A DNA stretch of 64,000 bases, from the NCBI RefSeq assembly GCF_028712425.1, contig NZ_JAQTQD010000009.1, forward strand, positions 35,431-99,430. The letters run 5' to 3'. The DNA is from Methanoregula sp. GTDB lineage: Archaea > Halobacteriota > Methanomicrobia > Methanomicrobiales > Methanospirillaceae. Position 1 is the first letter of the stretch. Each line of letters begins with the position of its first letter. Positions 1 to 11,504 of the stretch are shown piece after piece. The notes beneath the pieces were generated by a model, which worked only from the letters and a program-made list of their open reading frames with translations, ran no database searches and was not told where the DNA came from. The translations under genes and the position numbers were made by a program.

Positions 1-838
1 CGAGATGCAGAATGGTACCGCCAGGATTACCAAACCCCGGATCTCCGTCTGGTTCGTAATCAGCCCCGACGCAGTGCCGGAACGGCTCACGCACCGGGTC
101 ACGCTGAACAGGACCGCCGACAATCTCACAGCACTCACCCTTACCGGAGGGGACGTCATGGTGCAAAAGAACCTCAAACCGGTTGTTGTCGACTCCCCGG
201 TCCGGGGCCCCGGCTGGGCAGTCCTGGAGACGACCTCCCCTATGGTCCACCACGTTACAAGCCAGATCACCATGTCCGGCGTCACCCGCGTCCCCCAGCG
301 GTACGCACAGGACTTCCTCTATCTCGACCCGGTTACCGGGAAGGCATACCATGACGACATGACCATCGCCCGGAACTTTTACGGCTTCGAAAAAGAACTT
401 TTTGCCGTCAGTAACGGGACCGTTTCCTATGCCCGGGACGGCATCCCGGACATCGAGATCACCACGCAGAAACCGGCTCCCTCCTTTGACACTGCGCTGG
501 GGAACGGGGTTGTCATTGACCTCGGAAACAACAAGTACGCATGTTACGGCCACATGGTCAACGGGTCCGTCCGGGTAAAGACGGGCGATACTGTTACGAC
601 AGGACAGGTGATCGGCCTGATGGGCAACACCGGCAACTCCGATGCCCCGCACCTCCACTTCCAGGTCATCACGGGCAGCTCGTCACCCCTGGGTGGCGAG
701 GGTTACCCCATCGTGTACCGTTCATTCGCCATCACCGGTACATTCGACGAAGATGCTATTGTCGGCATGTCCTTTGCCACACCAATCCCCCAGCAGGAAC
801 GAATCATGGAGAACGATGTCATTGTGAGTTTTCCATGA
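1..838 (+). CDS. M23-family metallopeptidase, 3' part (gene begins before the window)
   Basis: The frame is already open at base 2 and lines up with the middle and end of the full-length paralogue at 19933-21153, so the lipoprotein signal and N-terminal domain lie upstream of the window. The last ~140 residues hold the peptidase M23 (LytM-type) fold: a YGHMVNGS strand, a G-Q-V-I-G-L-M-G turn and the zinc-ligand motif HLHFQV. In bacteria such enzymes cleave peptide cross-links of murein; Methanomicrobiales have no murein, so the target here is unknown and could be an S-layer protein or another organism's wall. It is followed after 59 bases by a beta-lactamase-like lipoprotein on the same strand. 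The family call is firm; the substrate is not known. Confidence 0.85.
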   Translation, partial: EMQNGTARITKPRISVWFVISPDAVPERLTHRVTLNRTADNLTALTLTGGDVMVQKNLKPVVVDSPVRGPGWAVLETTSPMVHHVTSQITMSGVTRVPQRYAQDFLYLDPVTGKAYHDDMTIARNFYGFEKELFAVSNGTVSYARDGIPDIEITTQKPAPSFDTALGNGVVIDLGNNKYACYGHMVNGSVRVKTGDTVTTGQVIGLMGNTGNSDAPHLHFQVITGSSSPLGGEGYPIVYRSFAITGTFDEDAIVGMSFATPIPQQERIMENDVIVSFP

Positions 839-897
839 ACCCGCAGGCTAAACACACTGTTGTTCGTGCGGAGAGAAAATCTAAGGGGGAATCCAGA

Positions 898-2466
898 ATG
901 TCAGCGACGTTGCGGTTCCTTCCTGTTTTCCTCGTACTGGCGGCAGTGCTTGCCGCAGGGTGCACACAGCAGGGGTCTGCCCCGCAGCAGGTAACGGCAC
1001 CGGCCATCACGCCCGCAGGAGCGGGCCAAGCGGCGGACGCAAGCCAGCTCATCCCGCAGTTCGATGCCTATGCAGAGAAGACGTTCAACCAGAGCGGTGT
1101 CGTGGGAATGGCGGTTGCCATTGTCAAAGACGACAAGGTCGTCTATCTCCGAACTTTTGGCGTGAAGAATGCAACAACGAAAGAACCGGTTGGCCCGGAC
1201 ACCCGGTTCCAGCTTGCCTCCATCTCCAAATCCGTGACCGGGACCATGATCGCGGAGATGGTCGGGAACGGCGAACTCTCGTGGGACGATACGATCGTGT
1301 CGGTGAATCCCGCGTTCCGGCTCTCCGACCCGTACGTCACAGAGCACGTCACGTTCCGGGATCTTATGTCGCACCGCTCGGGCCTGCCGGAGTACGGTGC
1401 CGACGATCTCCAGAATGACCTGAAGTACTCCCGGCAGGAGATCATGGACCGGCTCCCGTACCTCGGACTTACCGGCGCGTTCCGCTCATCGTACGCCTAT
1501 TCCAATATCGGGATTACGATCACGGGAGTGACTGCGGCGATGAAAGCCAAAAAAACCTATGAGGATCTCGTTGCCGAGCGGATCTTCACTCCGGCTGGTA
1601 TGTACAACACGAGCGCCCGGTTCAGAGACTTTATCGCATCACCAGACCGCGTGGAGCTGTACCCGATGCAAGAGGGGACTCCGGTTGCCGGGCCACCCGT
1701 GGACGATGACATCAACTCTCCGGCCGGCGGAGTGAGTTCCACGATCAATGACATGGTACGGTACGCCCGCCTGCAGGCAAATGGTGGTTCCCTTGACGGG
1801 AAACAGGTTGTCAATGCCAGCACCCTTAGGGAGTCACACTCGCCCCAGTACATCAAGAGTTATTCCGGGGCCGCGATGACCGGCTCCGGCATGGGCTGGA
1901 ACACCTTCCTGGACGGCGGCCGCAGTCGTATTGAGAAGGACGGTATGTTCTCCCAGGGCACAGCCACGATCATCACGGTCTGGCCCGAAGAGAAGATGGC
2001 GCTTGTTGTCTTAACCAACAAATTCCCGGAAGGCAATGTCGTTGCAGGGAGTCTCAGCAATGCCTGGAACAACCTGTATTACAACGGCAGGATAGGGAAG
2101 GACTGGTATGCCGTGGCACAACAGGAACTGCAGGCATTTTTCGACAGCATGGCACACGAAACGCAGCAGAAACCGGTGAACCCGCAGCCACACCGCGACC
2201 TGAAGTATTACACCGGGTCCTACACGAAGGACTATTACGGTACGGCGAGGGTCGTGGAAGAGTCAGGTATTCTCCAGGTGTACCCGCCGGGCCACAGCAC
2301 GACGCCGTTCGCCCTTGAACCATATGACGGCGACGCGTTCCGCGAAGAGATCTCGGGGGTCCTCGTGAAGTTCAGCGCCGGAACCGGTGCAAATGCCACA
2401 GGTGTCTGGTTCACGCGCTACGAGGCGCCCGGGCGGAGCGGGGCATTTATCCGGGCCGGCATGTAA
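898..2466 (+). CDS. Beta-lactamase-family serine hydrolase, lipoprotein, with DUF3471-like tail
   Basis: The frame is open much further upstream, but the ATG at 898 follows an AAGGGGGA ribosome site and starts a lipoprotein signal ending in the lipobox AAGC (522 residues). The body matches the beta-lactamase/penicillin-binding-protein-like serine hydrolase fold: the nucleophile motif SISK (S-x-x-K), then YSN, then a degenerate third motif around DGMFSQG. The last ~100 residues resemble the DUF3471 domain found at the C-terminus of this family. The protein should be tethered outside the membrane. The substrate cannot be told from sequence: esterase, D-amino-acid peptidase and amidase activities all occur in the family. 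Its neighbour is another wall-hydrolase-like protein (M23). Confidence 0.85.
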   Translation: MSATLRFLPVFLVLAAVLAAGCTQQGSAPQQVTAPAITPAGAGQAADASQLIPQFDAYAEKTFNQSGVVGMAVAIVKDDKVVYLRTFGVKNATTKEPVGPDTRFQLASISKSVTGTMIAEMVGNGELSWDDTIVSVNPAFRLSDPYVTEHVTFRDLMSHRSGLPEYGADDLQNDLKYSRQEIMDRLPYLGLTGAFRSSYAYSNIGITITGVTAAMKAKKTYEDLVAERIFTPAGMYNTSARFRDFIASPDRVELYPMQEGTPVAGPPVDDDINSPAGGVSSTINDMVRYARLQANGGSLDGKQVVNASTLRESHSPQYIKSYSGAAMTGSGMGWNTFLDGGRSRIEKDGMFSQGTATIITVWPEEKMALVVLTNKFPEGNVVAGSLSNAWNNLYYNGRIGKDWYAVAQQELQAFFDSMAHETQQKPVNPQPHRDLKYYTGSYTKDYYGTARVVEESGILQVYPPGHSTTPFALEPYDGDAFREEISGVLVKFSAGTGANATGVWFTRYEAPGRSGAFIRAGM

Positions 2467-2473
2467 CCATCTC

Positions 2474-3112
2474 TCATTTCCCGAACCTTTTTTCCCTGTT
2501 CCCACCAGACCATGCCTTCAGGATATCGAGATCACGCTTCTTCGTCGCCCTGCTCAGCGCCTGGGCCCGGGTCAGCATCCGTTCCTGGAGGAAATCATAC
2601 TCGCAGACGATCCGTGAATTCCGGAGCAGGGTTGCACGGATCGGGTGGTGCCGGAAGATCACGTCCTCTTGCCGGCTGACATACCATTCTACTCTCCGGA
2701 ACGTGAGCCAGTCGAGCTTCATGGCCAGCGTTGCATGGAACTGGAAATCTTCGGCAGGGACGAGATCGTAATCCCGCAGCGAACAGTACGGTGCAAGGGC
2801 CTGCGACATGGCGTAGCGGAACTGCTTCAGGGTTTCGTCAGGGGTGACTGTGACATAGACTACCCGCGTATCGCCAAAAACACCATACCCCCCAAGCTCG
2901 TAGTTCGGAACCTTCCGTACTCCCGAGCAGGTCCGGGTGAAATCCGCCACCAGCCGATCTTCGTTGTCCGTTGAAAATGGACCCGCAAGGGTGATGTGGG
3001 GTGCGATCAGGTAGTTTTCAAGCCGGAACTGATCCCTGAGGCGGTTGGAGAGATCGCTGATCTGCTGTTTCACCGGCCCCATCAGGCGGATGTCGATAAG
3101 GTAGCGGGTCAT
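2474..3112 (-). CDS. 2'-5' RNA ligase / 2H phosphoesterase family protein
   Basis: This 212-residue protein has the two H-x-T signatures that define the 2H phosphoesterase (LigT) superfamily, HIT at residues 39-41 and HAT at 126-128, with the usual spacing of about 85 residues. Members act on 2'-5' or cyclic phosphodiester bonds in RNA or nucleotides. The N-terminus (TRYLIDIRLMGPV) is a typical first beta strand, which supports the ATG at 3112. It converges with the beta-lactamase-like gene, leaving 7 bases between the stops. The family is clear; the exact substrate is not. Confidence 0.83.
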   Translation of the reverse strand: MTRYLIDIRLMGPVKQQISDLSNRLRDQFRLENYLIAPHITLAGPFSTDNEDRLVADFTRTCSGVRKVPNYELGGYGVFGDTRVVYVTVTPDETLKQFRYAMSQALAPYCSLRDYDLVPAEDFQFHATLAMKLDWLTFRRVEWYVSRQEDVIFRHHPIRATLLRNSRIVCEYDFLQERMLTRAQALSRATKKRDLDILKAWSGGNREKRFGK

Positions 3113-3180
3113 GCCCCCGGGCTCCCCCTGTCGTGCATTCTTTCAGACGGAACTGCTGTCATGAGAAAAATGGCGGAGGA

Positions 3181-4261
3181 TTACCCGAACCATCCGAGGA
3201 ATACGACGATGCCAAGTGCAACCAGGACGAGCCCGATGACAAGCCGGAGGGAGCGCTTGTGTCCAGTCCTCCAGCTGTCCGCCTTCTCCATGGACATGCC
3301 ATATGCCGCAAGGAGTGTCACAAGGACGAGCGGCAGGACGAAGATGATATTGTAGAGGAGGAGATATGGCAGGCCATCATAGAATGTCAGGCTCCGGCTT
3401 ATCAGGGCAAGAATGCTGATGTAGATGCCTCCGGTACAGGAGAAACCGAGAAGACCGGCAAGGATGCCGAGCACGAACGCTGCGGGAATGGATGCGAGCC
3501 GGATATACTGCGCCATCAGGCCCTTGCCAGACTCAGAGACAGAGAGGAAGAACGTCTCCCTGTTCCGGATTACATCCGAGAGGGTGATGACACCAAGGAT
3601 TACGGCAACCGCTGCACCGAGAAGCGAGAAGGCCTTTGAGAGCCCGGCAAGTGTAACGAAGGAGAAGATCCCGATGCCCATAAGGAGATGGAAGAGGAAG
3701 ACTGCTGCGATGTACGAGCCGCCGATGAGGAGGATGCGCCGCCGGTTCGCTGCTGCTGCAATGGAGATGAGAAGGAAGACAAGAACGGAGAGGGCACAGG
3801 GATTGAGGCTGTCGATGAGGGCCGGGAGAACCACCATCTGGGGTGTCAGTGCAGTGGGCTCCGTGCAGGCCGGTTCCGGAGCCGTCTTAACGGGAGGGGT
3901 AGTGCATGAGAGATGCTGCTCCTTTTCAAGAAGGATCCGTTCTTCAAGATGTGCAATGATTTGTGCATCGCCCGCCAGCACCGTGTTGCCGATCACGACG
4001 AGCGGGATCCCCGCGTTCTTCAGCCCGTACTGCCGGCTCATCGCCGCAAACGTTTGCAGGTTGGTCTGGTTATGCCAGATCTCCAGTTCCTCGACATCGA
4101 GCTCCGGGTATTTCTGCCGGAGGGATGCAAGAACAGGCTTCACATTTTCGCAATGCGGGCATTCCTCGCCAAAGAAATAAATTGCACGGATCGCGCCGCC
4201 AGGAGAAGAAAGGGGGGTGCCGGAACCGGCACCGTTACCCGGCGAAGAGGGATTATTCAGG
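3181..4261 (-). CDS. Thioredoxin-like domain fused to CcdA/DsbD-type membrane protein; no own start codon
   Basis: The reading frame encodes a thioredoxin-like domain with a CPHC active site, a short linker, and about six membrane segments typical of CcdA/DsbD thiol-disulfide transporters (SLNPCA and GFSCTGG around the two membrane cysteines). The first usable start codon in frame, a GTG at 4143, lies just after CPHC and would destroy the redox site. Upstream the frame is open through a Ser/Gly/Pro-rich linker back into the A10 run at the end of the next gene, with no ATG, GTG or TTG. The simplest reading is that this is the second half of a protein begun at 4655 and joined by a -1 shift. Expected role: moving reducing equivalents across the membrane to exported proteins. 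Confidence 0.8.
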
Positions 4262-4655
4262 TTTTTTTTTTGAGATATTCCTGGATGAGCCCCTCGAATC
4301 TCTCCGGGATCTCCGGTTCACCCGTGAGGACGACTTTGCCGATAATGACCTGCGGGACAGAAGCATACTTTACCCCTGCGGCGATGTTTGCCTTCTGGTA
4401 CAGGGCATAATTGGTCTGGTTATGCCAGACCTCAAGGATCCGGATATCGGCGTCCGGGTATTTCCTGCTCATATTCTGGACAAACGGGATCACGTTATGG
4501 CAGTAGACGCATTCTTCTCCATAGAAAAAGTATATCGTGTCCGTGGCCCTGATGCCGCTGTCGTTCAGTGCGACGGTGCTGGTAAAAATGAGGGCGGCAC
4601 TGGCCACAACAACAAGGGCCAAGACTGCGATGACGATCTTTATGACCTTATCCAT
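4257..4655 (-). CDS. Membrane-anchored thioredoxin-like protein
   Basis: The product is 132 residues with an N-terminal membrane anchor (residues ~5-30) and one thioredoxin-like domain with a CVYC active site, so the redox domain should face outside. It ends in a lysine run encoded by ten consecutive A residues, right before TGA. The domain is closely similar to the CPHC domain in the next frame downstream (both contain EVWHNQTN or EIWHNQTN), so the pair arose by duplication. It probably works with the CcdA-like membrane part as one thiol-disulfide relay. Confidence 0.83.
   Translation of the reverse strand: MDKVIKIVIAVLALVVVASAALIFTSTVALNDSGIRATDTIYFFYGEECVYCHNVIPFVQNMSRKYPDADIRILEVWHNQTNYALYQKANIAAGVKYASVPQVIIGKVVLTGEPEIPERFEGLIQEYLKKKT
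4262..4271 (-). other. A10 homopolymer, candidate frameshift or slippage site
   Basis: Ten A residues (minus strand) sit in the last sense codons of the 4655 gene, just before ACC TGA. A -1 shift here, or one extra A in mRNA or in the true genome, fuses the frame directly to the Trx-CcdA frame that has no start codon of its own. Poly-A runs are classic slippery sequences for ribosomes and polymerases, and also a typical place for sequencing errors. Confidence 0.55.
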
Positions 4656-4716
4656 GACTCAAATTCCTTAACCTATTGTACTATTCCACTTGGTAATAAT
4701 GCCTCTTTTAAAAAAA

Positions 4717-5589
4717 TCAGGAGCGGGAGATCATCGTCCCGACACCGTCATTCGTGAAGAGTTCGAGGACAAGGTTGTGCTCGGTGTTCCCGTTGATGAT
4801 GTGGGCAAAGCTGACACCATTCTCCACCGCTTTCATCACCGACTGGACCTTCGGGATCATACCCTCGCCAATGGCACCGGACTTCTGGAGATCGTTTGCC
4901 TCGCGGATGGTGAGTTTCCGGAAGACCTTTGTCCTGCCCTTGTCCATCACACCGTCCACGTCGGTCATGTTGATGAGCTTGTACGCGTTCAGGGCAATCG
5001 CGATGTCTCCGGCCGCGGTATCGGCATTGATGTTCAGGTTGCCCCCGTGCCGGTCAATGGCAATCGGTGAAATCACCGGGATATACCCGGTATCAAGGAG
5101 GGTATTCAGGAGCGCCGGGTCGATCTGTTCGATCTCGCCGACATGCCCGAGGTCCACCTCTTTCTGGATGCCACCGATATCGACTTTCTGGAGCTCCATC
5201 TTCCTCGCCAGGATGATGTTCCCGTCGCTGCCCGAGAGCCCGACACCGCGGGCACCGCACTTGGCGATCAGGGATACTATGTTGGCATTGATCTTCCCGA
5301 CCAGCACCATCTGGGCGATCTCCAGCGTCTCGGCATCGGTCACCCGGAGGCCGCCGACAAAGACAGACTCCTTGCCCATCTGCTTCATCTTCTCGCTGAT
5401 CTCCGGCCCGCCGCCATGGACGAGAACGACACGAATCCCCACGTAATGGAGGAGGACCGCGTCCCGGATCGCGTTCTCCAGCACCACGGGATCCACCATG
5501 GCATGGCCGCCGAGCTTGATGACAATCGTCTTGTTATGGAACTGCTGGATGTAGGGCAGCGCCTCCATGAGGACATCTTCGCGCTTCAT
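4717..5589 (-). CDS. argB: Acetylglutamate kinase
   Basis: ArgB phosphorylates N-acetylglutamate, the second step of arginine synthesis. The 290-residue protein has the amino-acid-kinase fold with [10 protein letters not shown] near the N-terminus, the glycine-rich [10 protein letters not shown] and [13 protein letters not shown] longer frame exists, but the ATG at 5589 gives the normal family N-terminus (MKREDVL) and overlaps the argJ stop as ATGA, a sign of translational coupling. It is the last gene of an argC-argJ-argB run on the minus strand. Confidence 0.95.
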   Translation of the reverse strand: MKREDVLMEALPYIQQFHNKTIVIKLGGHAMVDPVVLENAIRDAVLLHYVGIRVVLVHGGGPEISEKMKQMGKESVFVGGLRVTDAETLEIAQMVLVGKINANIVSLIAKCGARGVGLSGSDGNIILARKMELQKVDIGGIQKEVDLGHVGEIEQIDPALLNTLLDTGYIPVISPIAIDRHGGNLNINADTAAGDIAIALNAYKLINMTDVDGVMDKGRTKVFRKLTIREANDLQKSGAIGEGMIPKVQSVMKAVENGVSFAHIINGNTEHNLVLELFTNDGVGTMISRS

Positions 5590-6746
5590 GTTGTATACTT
5601 CCCGTTGATCTCTACGTATTTTTCGGTGAGGTCGCAGCCCCACGCGGTCGCCTCTGATTTTCCGGCCGCAAGGTCGAGGATGAAGACCACTTTTTTTCCG
5701 CCCATCGCGTTCTTCGCGGCAGCGAGATCCGCGATGATCTCGCCGGATTTCACCAGCGGGTGCTGCTTTTTACCGCCATCGCTGATCCAGAGCGAGATCG
5801 CGTCCGGATCGAACTTCACGTCGGCCCGACCAGCTGCGGCCACCACGCGGCCCCAGTTGGGATCTTCGCCATAGACCGCGGTCTTGACGAGCGGCGACTC
5901 GATGACTGTGCGGGCGACTTTCTCTGCTTCATCTTCCTTCCTGGCTCCCGTAACGGTGATCTGGAGCAGCTTGGAGGCACCTTCGCCATCGCGGGCGATC
6001 TGTTCGGCCAGTATCCGGCAGCATTCTTCGAGCGCTCCCGAGAACTCCTTTGCGCCGACCTTTCCGGCCTCACCGGTGGCTGTGCAGAGGGCGATATCGT
6101 TCGTGCTCGTGTCACCATCGACGACAACACGGTTGAACGACCGCCGGGTTGCCTGCTTCAGGGCGCTTTTGAGCTGCTCTGCATCGACCTTCGCATCGGT
6201 GTAGAGGAAGGCGAGCATGGTCCCCATGTTCGGCGCGATCATCCCGCTCCCCTTGCAGATCCCCCCGACCGAGAAACCTTCTTTCTCCACGAGAGCGTAC
6301 TTGGGGAAGGTGTCAGTGGTCATGATCGCCCGGGCTGCCATAATCTCTGCCTCCTCGGTACGGTTGATCTTCGGCGCAACTTCCTCGCACTGGTGTTGGA
6401 TAAGGGGGAGATCGAGATACCGCCCGATAACGCCGGTGCTCGCAACGCCGATCCGAGACGGTTTCTTGCCAAGCACTTCCCCGGCATATTCCGTCATGGT
6501 CACGGCGTCCGCGTAGCCGCGTTTGCCTGTGTACGCATTGGCACACCCGCTGTTGACAATGACGGCCTCGAGTTTTCCGGCCTTGATCTGCTTCCGCATC
6601 AGCTGGATCGGGGCTGCCTTCACCAGGTTCTCAGTGAAGACGCCCGCCGCTGTTCCTTCTGCTTCGATGAGTGCAAGGCCGTACTTTCCTTCCTTCATGC
6701 CCCAGGCGTTTACCCCGGGGACTGCGCAGATACTCTGGTATGACAT
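5586..6746 (-). CDS. argJ: Glutamate N-acetyltransferase (ArgJ)
   Basis: ArgJ moves the acetyl group from N-acetylornithine to glutamate, and bifunctional forms also use acetyl-CoA. The 386-residue protein has the self-cleavage region [11 protein letters not shown], where the precursor is cut before the threonine that becomes the nucleophile. ArgJ implies the recycling version of the arginine pathway. Its stop overlaps the argB start by four bases and it begins 13 bases after argC. Mono- versus bifunctional activity cannot be decided here. Confidence 0.95.
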   Translation of the reverse strand: MSYQSICAVPGVNAWGMKEGKYGLALIEAEGTAAGVFTENLVKAAPIQLMRKQIKAGKLEAVIVNSGCANAYTGKRGYADAVTMTEYAGEVLGKKPSRIGVASTGVIGRYLDLPLIQHQCEEVAPKINRTEEAEIMAARAIMTTDTFPKYALVEKEGFSVGGICKGSGMIAPNMGTMLAFLYTDAKVDAEQLKSALKQATRRSFNRVVVDGDTSTNDIALCTATGEAGKVGAKEFSGALEECCRILAEQIARDGEGASKLLQITVTGARKEDEAEKVARTVIESPLVKTAVYGEDPNWGRVVAAAGRADVKFDPDAISLWISDGGKKQHPLVKSGEIIADLAAAKNAMGGKKVVFILDLAAGKSEATAWGCDLTEKYVEINGKYTT

Positions 6747-6759
6747 CTCTTGACCTCCC

Positions 6760-7746
6760 TTACGGAAGCATCCCGGCGCCGGTCAGGCCGTCATTTTCCT
6801 TGAATCCGCACATCAGGTTCATGTTCTGGATCGCCTGGCCGCTTGCCCCTTTGACCAGGTTGTCGATTGCGGAGCAGGCAACAACCCGCGTCCCCTCGCT
6901 CTCGACCATCACGTCGCAGAAGTTGCTGCCCCGGACTGCGGCAAGGATGGGTTTCTGGTACCGGACAAAGTACTCGTTCTTGTAGAAGTCGCGGTAGAGC
7001 TTCTCCACCTCTTTTTGCTCCATTGGCTCGTTTAAGAGAATATGCGCCGTTGTCAGGATACCCCGGTTGACGGGGACAAGATGAGGGGTGAAATACACGT
7101 TTGCCTTCGAGCCGAGGAACGCCATCTCCTGCTTCATCTCTGCGAGGTGCCGGTGACTCGTCCACTTGTAGGGCCCGACATTGTCGCCCACGTTGGGATA
7201 ATGTGTTGTTGCGGAGGGATTGTCGCCCGCCCCGCTCACGCCGGTCTTGGAATCGAAGATTACGGCGTGGGCAAGCTTTGCCAGGGGCGCTGCGGCAAGC
7301 GTTGCGCCAGTCGGGAAGCAGCCGGGGTTCGAGACGAACTTTGCGTTGATGCTGTCCTTCCGGTGGATCTCGGGGATGCCATACGGGGCCTTGAAAAAGT
7401 CGGTGTGGGGGACACCGTACACCTTCTCGAAGACCTCTTTGGGCAGGCGGTAGTCCGCGCTCAGGTCCACGACTTTTATGCCGCGGGAGAGGAGTTTGCC
7501 GGCATAGGTCATCCCCGCCGTATGCGGGACGGCGAGGAATGCCACGTCGGCGTCAATGGCATCGGTCTCGGGATTCGTAAACGTGAGATCGGTGAGCCCT
7601 TTCAGCTGGGGATGGATCTGGTCAAGAGGTGTTCCTGCCAGCTTGCGTGACGTGACGCAGGTGACTTCTGCGGCAGAATGGTGGAAAAGGAGCCGGACCA
7701 GCTCCCCCCCGGCATACCCGGATGCTCCGACAATCGCAACTTTCAT
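6760..7746 (-). CDS. argC: N-acetyl-gamma-glutamyl-phosphate reductase
   Basis: ArgC reduces N-acetylglutamyl phosphate with NADPH, the third arginine step. The ATG at 7746 starts directly on the Rossmann motif [14 protein letters not shown], so the longer upstream frame is ignored. The active-site segment [10 protein letters not shown] carries the catalytic cysteine, and a histidine-containing HRHLAE segment follows. It is the first gene of the argCJB run; a short AT-rich stretch (7747-7826) separates it from the ADP-ribosylglycohydrolase gene on the same strand. Confidence 0.95.
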   Translation of the reverse strand: MKVAIVGASGYAGGELVRLLFHHSAAEVTCVTSRKLAGTPLDQIHPQLKGLTDLTFTNPETDAIDADVAFLAVPHTAGMTYAGKLLSRGIKVVDLSADYRLPKEVFEKVYGVPHTDFFKAPYGIPEIHRKDSINAKFVSNPGCFPTGATLAAAPLAKLAHAVIFDSKTGVSGAGDNPSATTHYPNVGDNVGPYKWTSHRHLAEMKQEMAFLGSKANVYFTPHLVPVNRGILTTAHILLNEPMEQKEVEKLYRDFYKNEYFVRYQKPILAAVRGSNFCDVMVESEGTRVVACSAIDNLVKGASGQAIQNMNLMCGFKENDGLTGAGMLP

Positions 7747-7826
7747 GCCAGTACTATCCGAACGGCAAAACTTAAGGCTTGTTAAAACCGGGGAGGGGGC
7801 TGTAAAAAAGATATGCACTGATCGTA

Positions 7827-8735
7827 TCAGGCCGTTTTGTGCATATACAGGTTATAGAGCCGCTGCCCGAGGAGCCCGATCCTGTCGCGATCCTCGAGCC
7901 CCTTGACAAGGTCTTCCGGTAAAGCATCCATACCTTTTGCTGCACCGAGATAGGCCCCGCAGATCATGGCGATGGTATCGGTGTTGCCGCCGGTGTTGGC
8001 GGAGACAGTCAAAAGGTCGGGGGGATGGGTATACCGGCTGATAAGGAAGAACGCGATAGGGAGAGTCTGGTACACCGAGACATCGTTCCCGATCTTTAAG
8101 AGTGCGGTCTCGGTCTCCATCCCGTCCCGCTCCAGGTTGAGGGCGTTGCGGATCTTGCCGCCCAAAACCTCGTCTTCTGCCAAAGCTTTCTGGACGGCAC
8201 GCTCCACGGGGTCCGGGGATTCATTGAGGGCATGGTAGAGGAGGGTGACGAACGTGGAGATGGCAGCATGGGCTGCCGGGTGGGAGTGGGTAATGTTGCA
8301 GGCCCGGACCGCCCGCTCACAGGCCTCGTTCATATCCGGGAAACCGAGGGCAAAGGGTATTCCTGCCGCAAGGCACCCCGAGGTTGTGGACTTGACACCT
8401 TTCTGCGGGATATCCTCGTTTGCCATCCGTTCGCAGGCAGCAGAGATGGACCCGTCCGGAAACCGGAGGGCTCCCCTGAGATAGAGTTCCCTCAGGGCAT
8501 GTGCGTACCGGTCCTCGGTGAATTTCCGGTCGGCAATGAGCGTCCCGACAAGGATCATCAGCTGAGTGTCATCGGTATATTGTCCCGCATTCAGCCCTTC
8601 GTTGGGGTGGCCTTTGTACGGGCGGCGGTACCCGTACTGCATTTTGTTCAGGTTGGGGGATGCACTTTCATTGGGCATGCCAAGCGCATCGCCGATTGCC
8701 GCGCCCAGTACACATCCCTTGAATTTTTTCAGCAT
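7827..8735 (-). CDS. ADP-ribosylglycohydrolase family protein
   Basis: The ATG at 8735 gives 302 residues that begin with the typical GAAIGDALG strand. The di-metal signatures follow: YTDDTQ near residue 60 and [10 protein letters not shown] in the last third. The family removes ADP-ribose from proteins or nucleotides; the best-known prokaryotic member, DraG, reactivates nitrogenase reductase. No nif genes are visible nearby, so the target is open. It is divergent from acs. Confidence 0.88.
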   Translation of the reverse strand: MLKKFKGCVLGAAIGDALGMPNESASPNLNKMQYGYRRPYKGHPNEGLNAGQYTDDTQLMILVGTLIADRKFTEDRYAHALRELYLRGALRFPDGSISAACERMANEDIPQKGVKSTTSGCLAAGIPFALGFPDMNEACERAVRACNITHSHPAAHAAISTFVTLLYHALNESPDPVERAVQKALAEDEVLGGKIRNALNLERDGMETETALLKIGNDVSVYQTLPIAFFLISRYTHPPDLLTVSANTGGNTDTIAMICGAYLGAAKGMDALPEDLVKGLEDRDRIGLLGQRLYNLYMHKTA

Positions 8736-8830
8736 CGATCTTATATTGAAAAATCCGGATAGATAACCCTTCTTATACTCGCGCCAGCGGTCTTCTTTTC
8801 GAAATCCGGGATTTCGGTAAATCGGCTTTC

Positions 8831-8860
8831 GTCGAACAAACATTCGACAAGATATAAATA
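8831..8860 (+). promoter_or_regulatory. acs promoter with upstream inverted repeat
   Basis: A perfect 6-bp inverted repeat, GTCGAA-caaaca-TTCGAC (8831-8848), sits directly upstream of an archaeal TATA box (ATATAAATA, 8852-8860). Transcription would start near 8884, shortly before the ribosome site AGGTGG and the ATG at 8900. Position and symmetry suggest a binding site for a dimeric regulator of acetate activation; no regulator is identified. Confidence 0.55.
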
Positions 8861-8899
8861 GGATGTTAGTCATGATTAATAATGTAAAATAGGTGGCAC

Positions 8900-10792
<1,893 letters not shown>

Positions 10793-10842
10793 AAACACGT
10801 ATGCACTGAAGGTCGGACAACTCGCAATAAAGGAGGTCATCT

Positions 10843-11427
10843 ATGTCAAATGAAGTAGTAACACAGGTCAAAAACCTTGATATCACGGCAAACCCGGCAC
10901 CCCTCGGGCTCCTGGGTTTTGGCATGACAACCGTGCTTTTGAACCTGCACAATGCCGGGTTCTTCGCGTTGGGATCCATGATCCTCGCGATGGGCATCTT
11001 CTACGGGGGGCTGGCACAGATCATCGCGGGTATCGAGGAGTGGAAAAAGAACAACACATTCGGCGCAACAGCCTTCACATCATACGGGCTGTTCTGGATG
11101 ACACTCGTCGCCCTCCTCATCCTGCCGAAGATGGGGCTTGCCGAGGCCACTTCGAAAAGTGCGATGGCGGCATACCTCTTCATGTGGGGGCTTTTCACTG
11201 CCGTCATGTTCATTGGTACGCTCAGGGCCAACCGGGCTTTGCAGGCAGTCTTCGCAACACTTGCGATCCTGTTCTTCCTGCTCGCGCTTGGCGATGCAAC
11301 GGGGAGCGAGACCATCACAAGGATCGCCGGGTACGAGGGCATCCTCTGCGGGTTCCTGGCAATCTACGCCGGCCTTGCGCAGGTGCTCAACGAGATGTAC
11401 AAGAAAACCGTTGCCCCGCTCGGGTAA
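10843..11427 (+). CDS. satP: Acetate transporter, GPR1/FUN34/YaaH family
   Basis: This 194-residue membrane protein has the family signature NPAPLGL at the start of the first of six membrane helices, which narrows acetate and short carboxylate transport. A strong AGGAGGT ribosome site lies six bases before the ATG. Its place behind acsA makes acetate uptake followed by activation the likely joint role. E. coli SatP is similar in length (188 residues). Confidence 0.9.
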   Translation: MSNEVVTQVKNLDITANPAPLGLLGFGMTTVLLNLHNAGFFALGSMILAMGIFYGGLAQIIAGIEEWKKNNTFGATAFTSYGLFWMTLVALLILPKMGLAEATSKSAMAAYLFMWGLFTAVMFIGTLRANRALQAVFATLAILFFLLALGDATGSETITRIAGYEGILCGFLAIYAGLAQVLNEMYKKTVAPLG

Positions 11428-11504
11428 CACTGCCCCATTTCTTTTCCCTTTTATTATCCGCTAAAAACCAGTAAGCCACAATTGACCGGGCCGGAATTTG
11501 AAAG

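Noticed and set aside
541..897. Upstream extension of the beta-lactamase-like gene
   Set aside because: It overlaps the M23 gene in another frame; the ribosome site and lipoprotein signal fix the start at 898.
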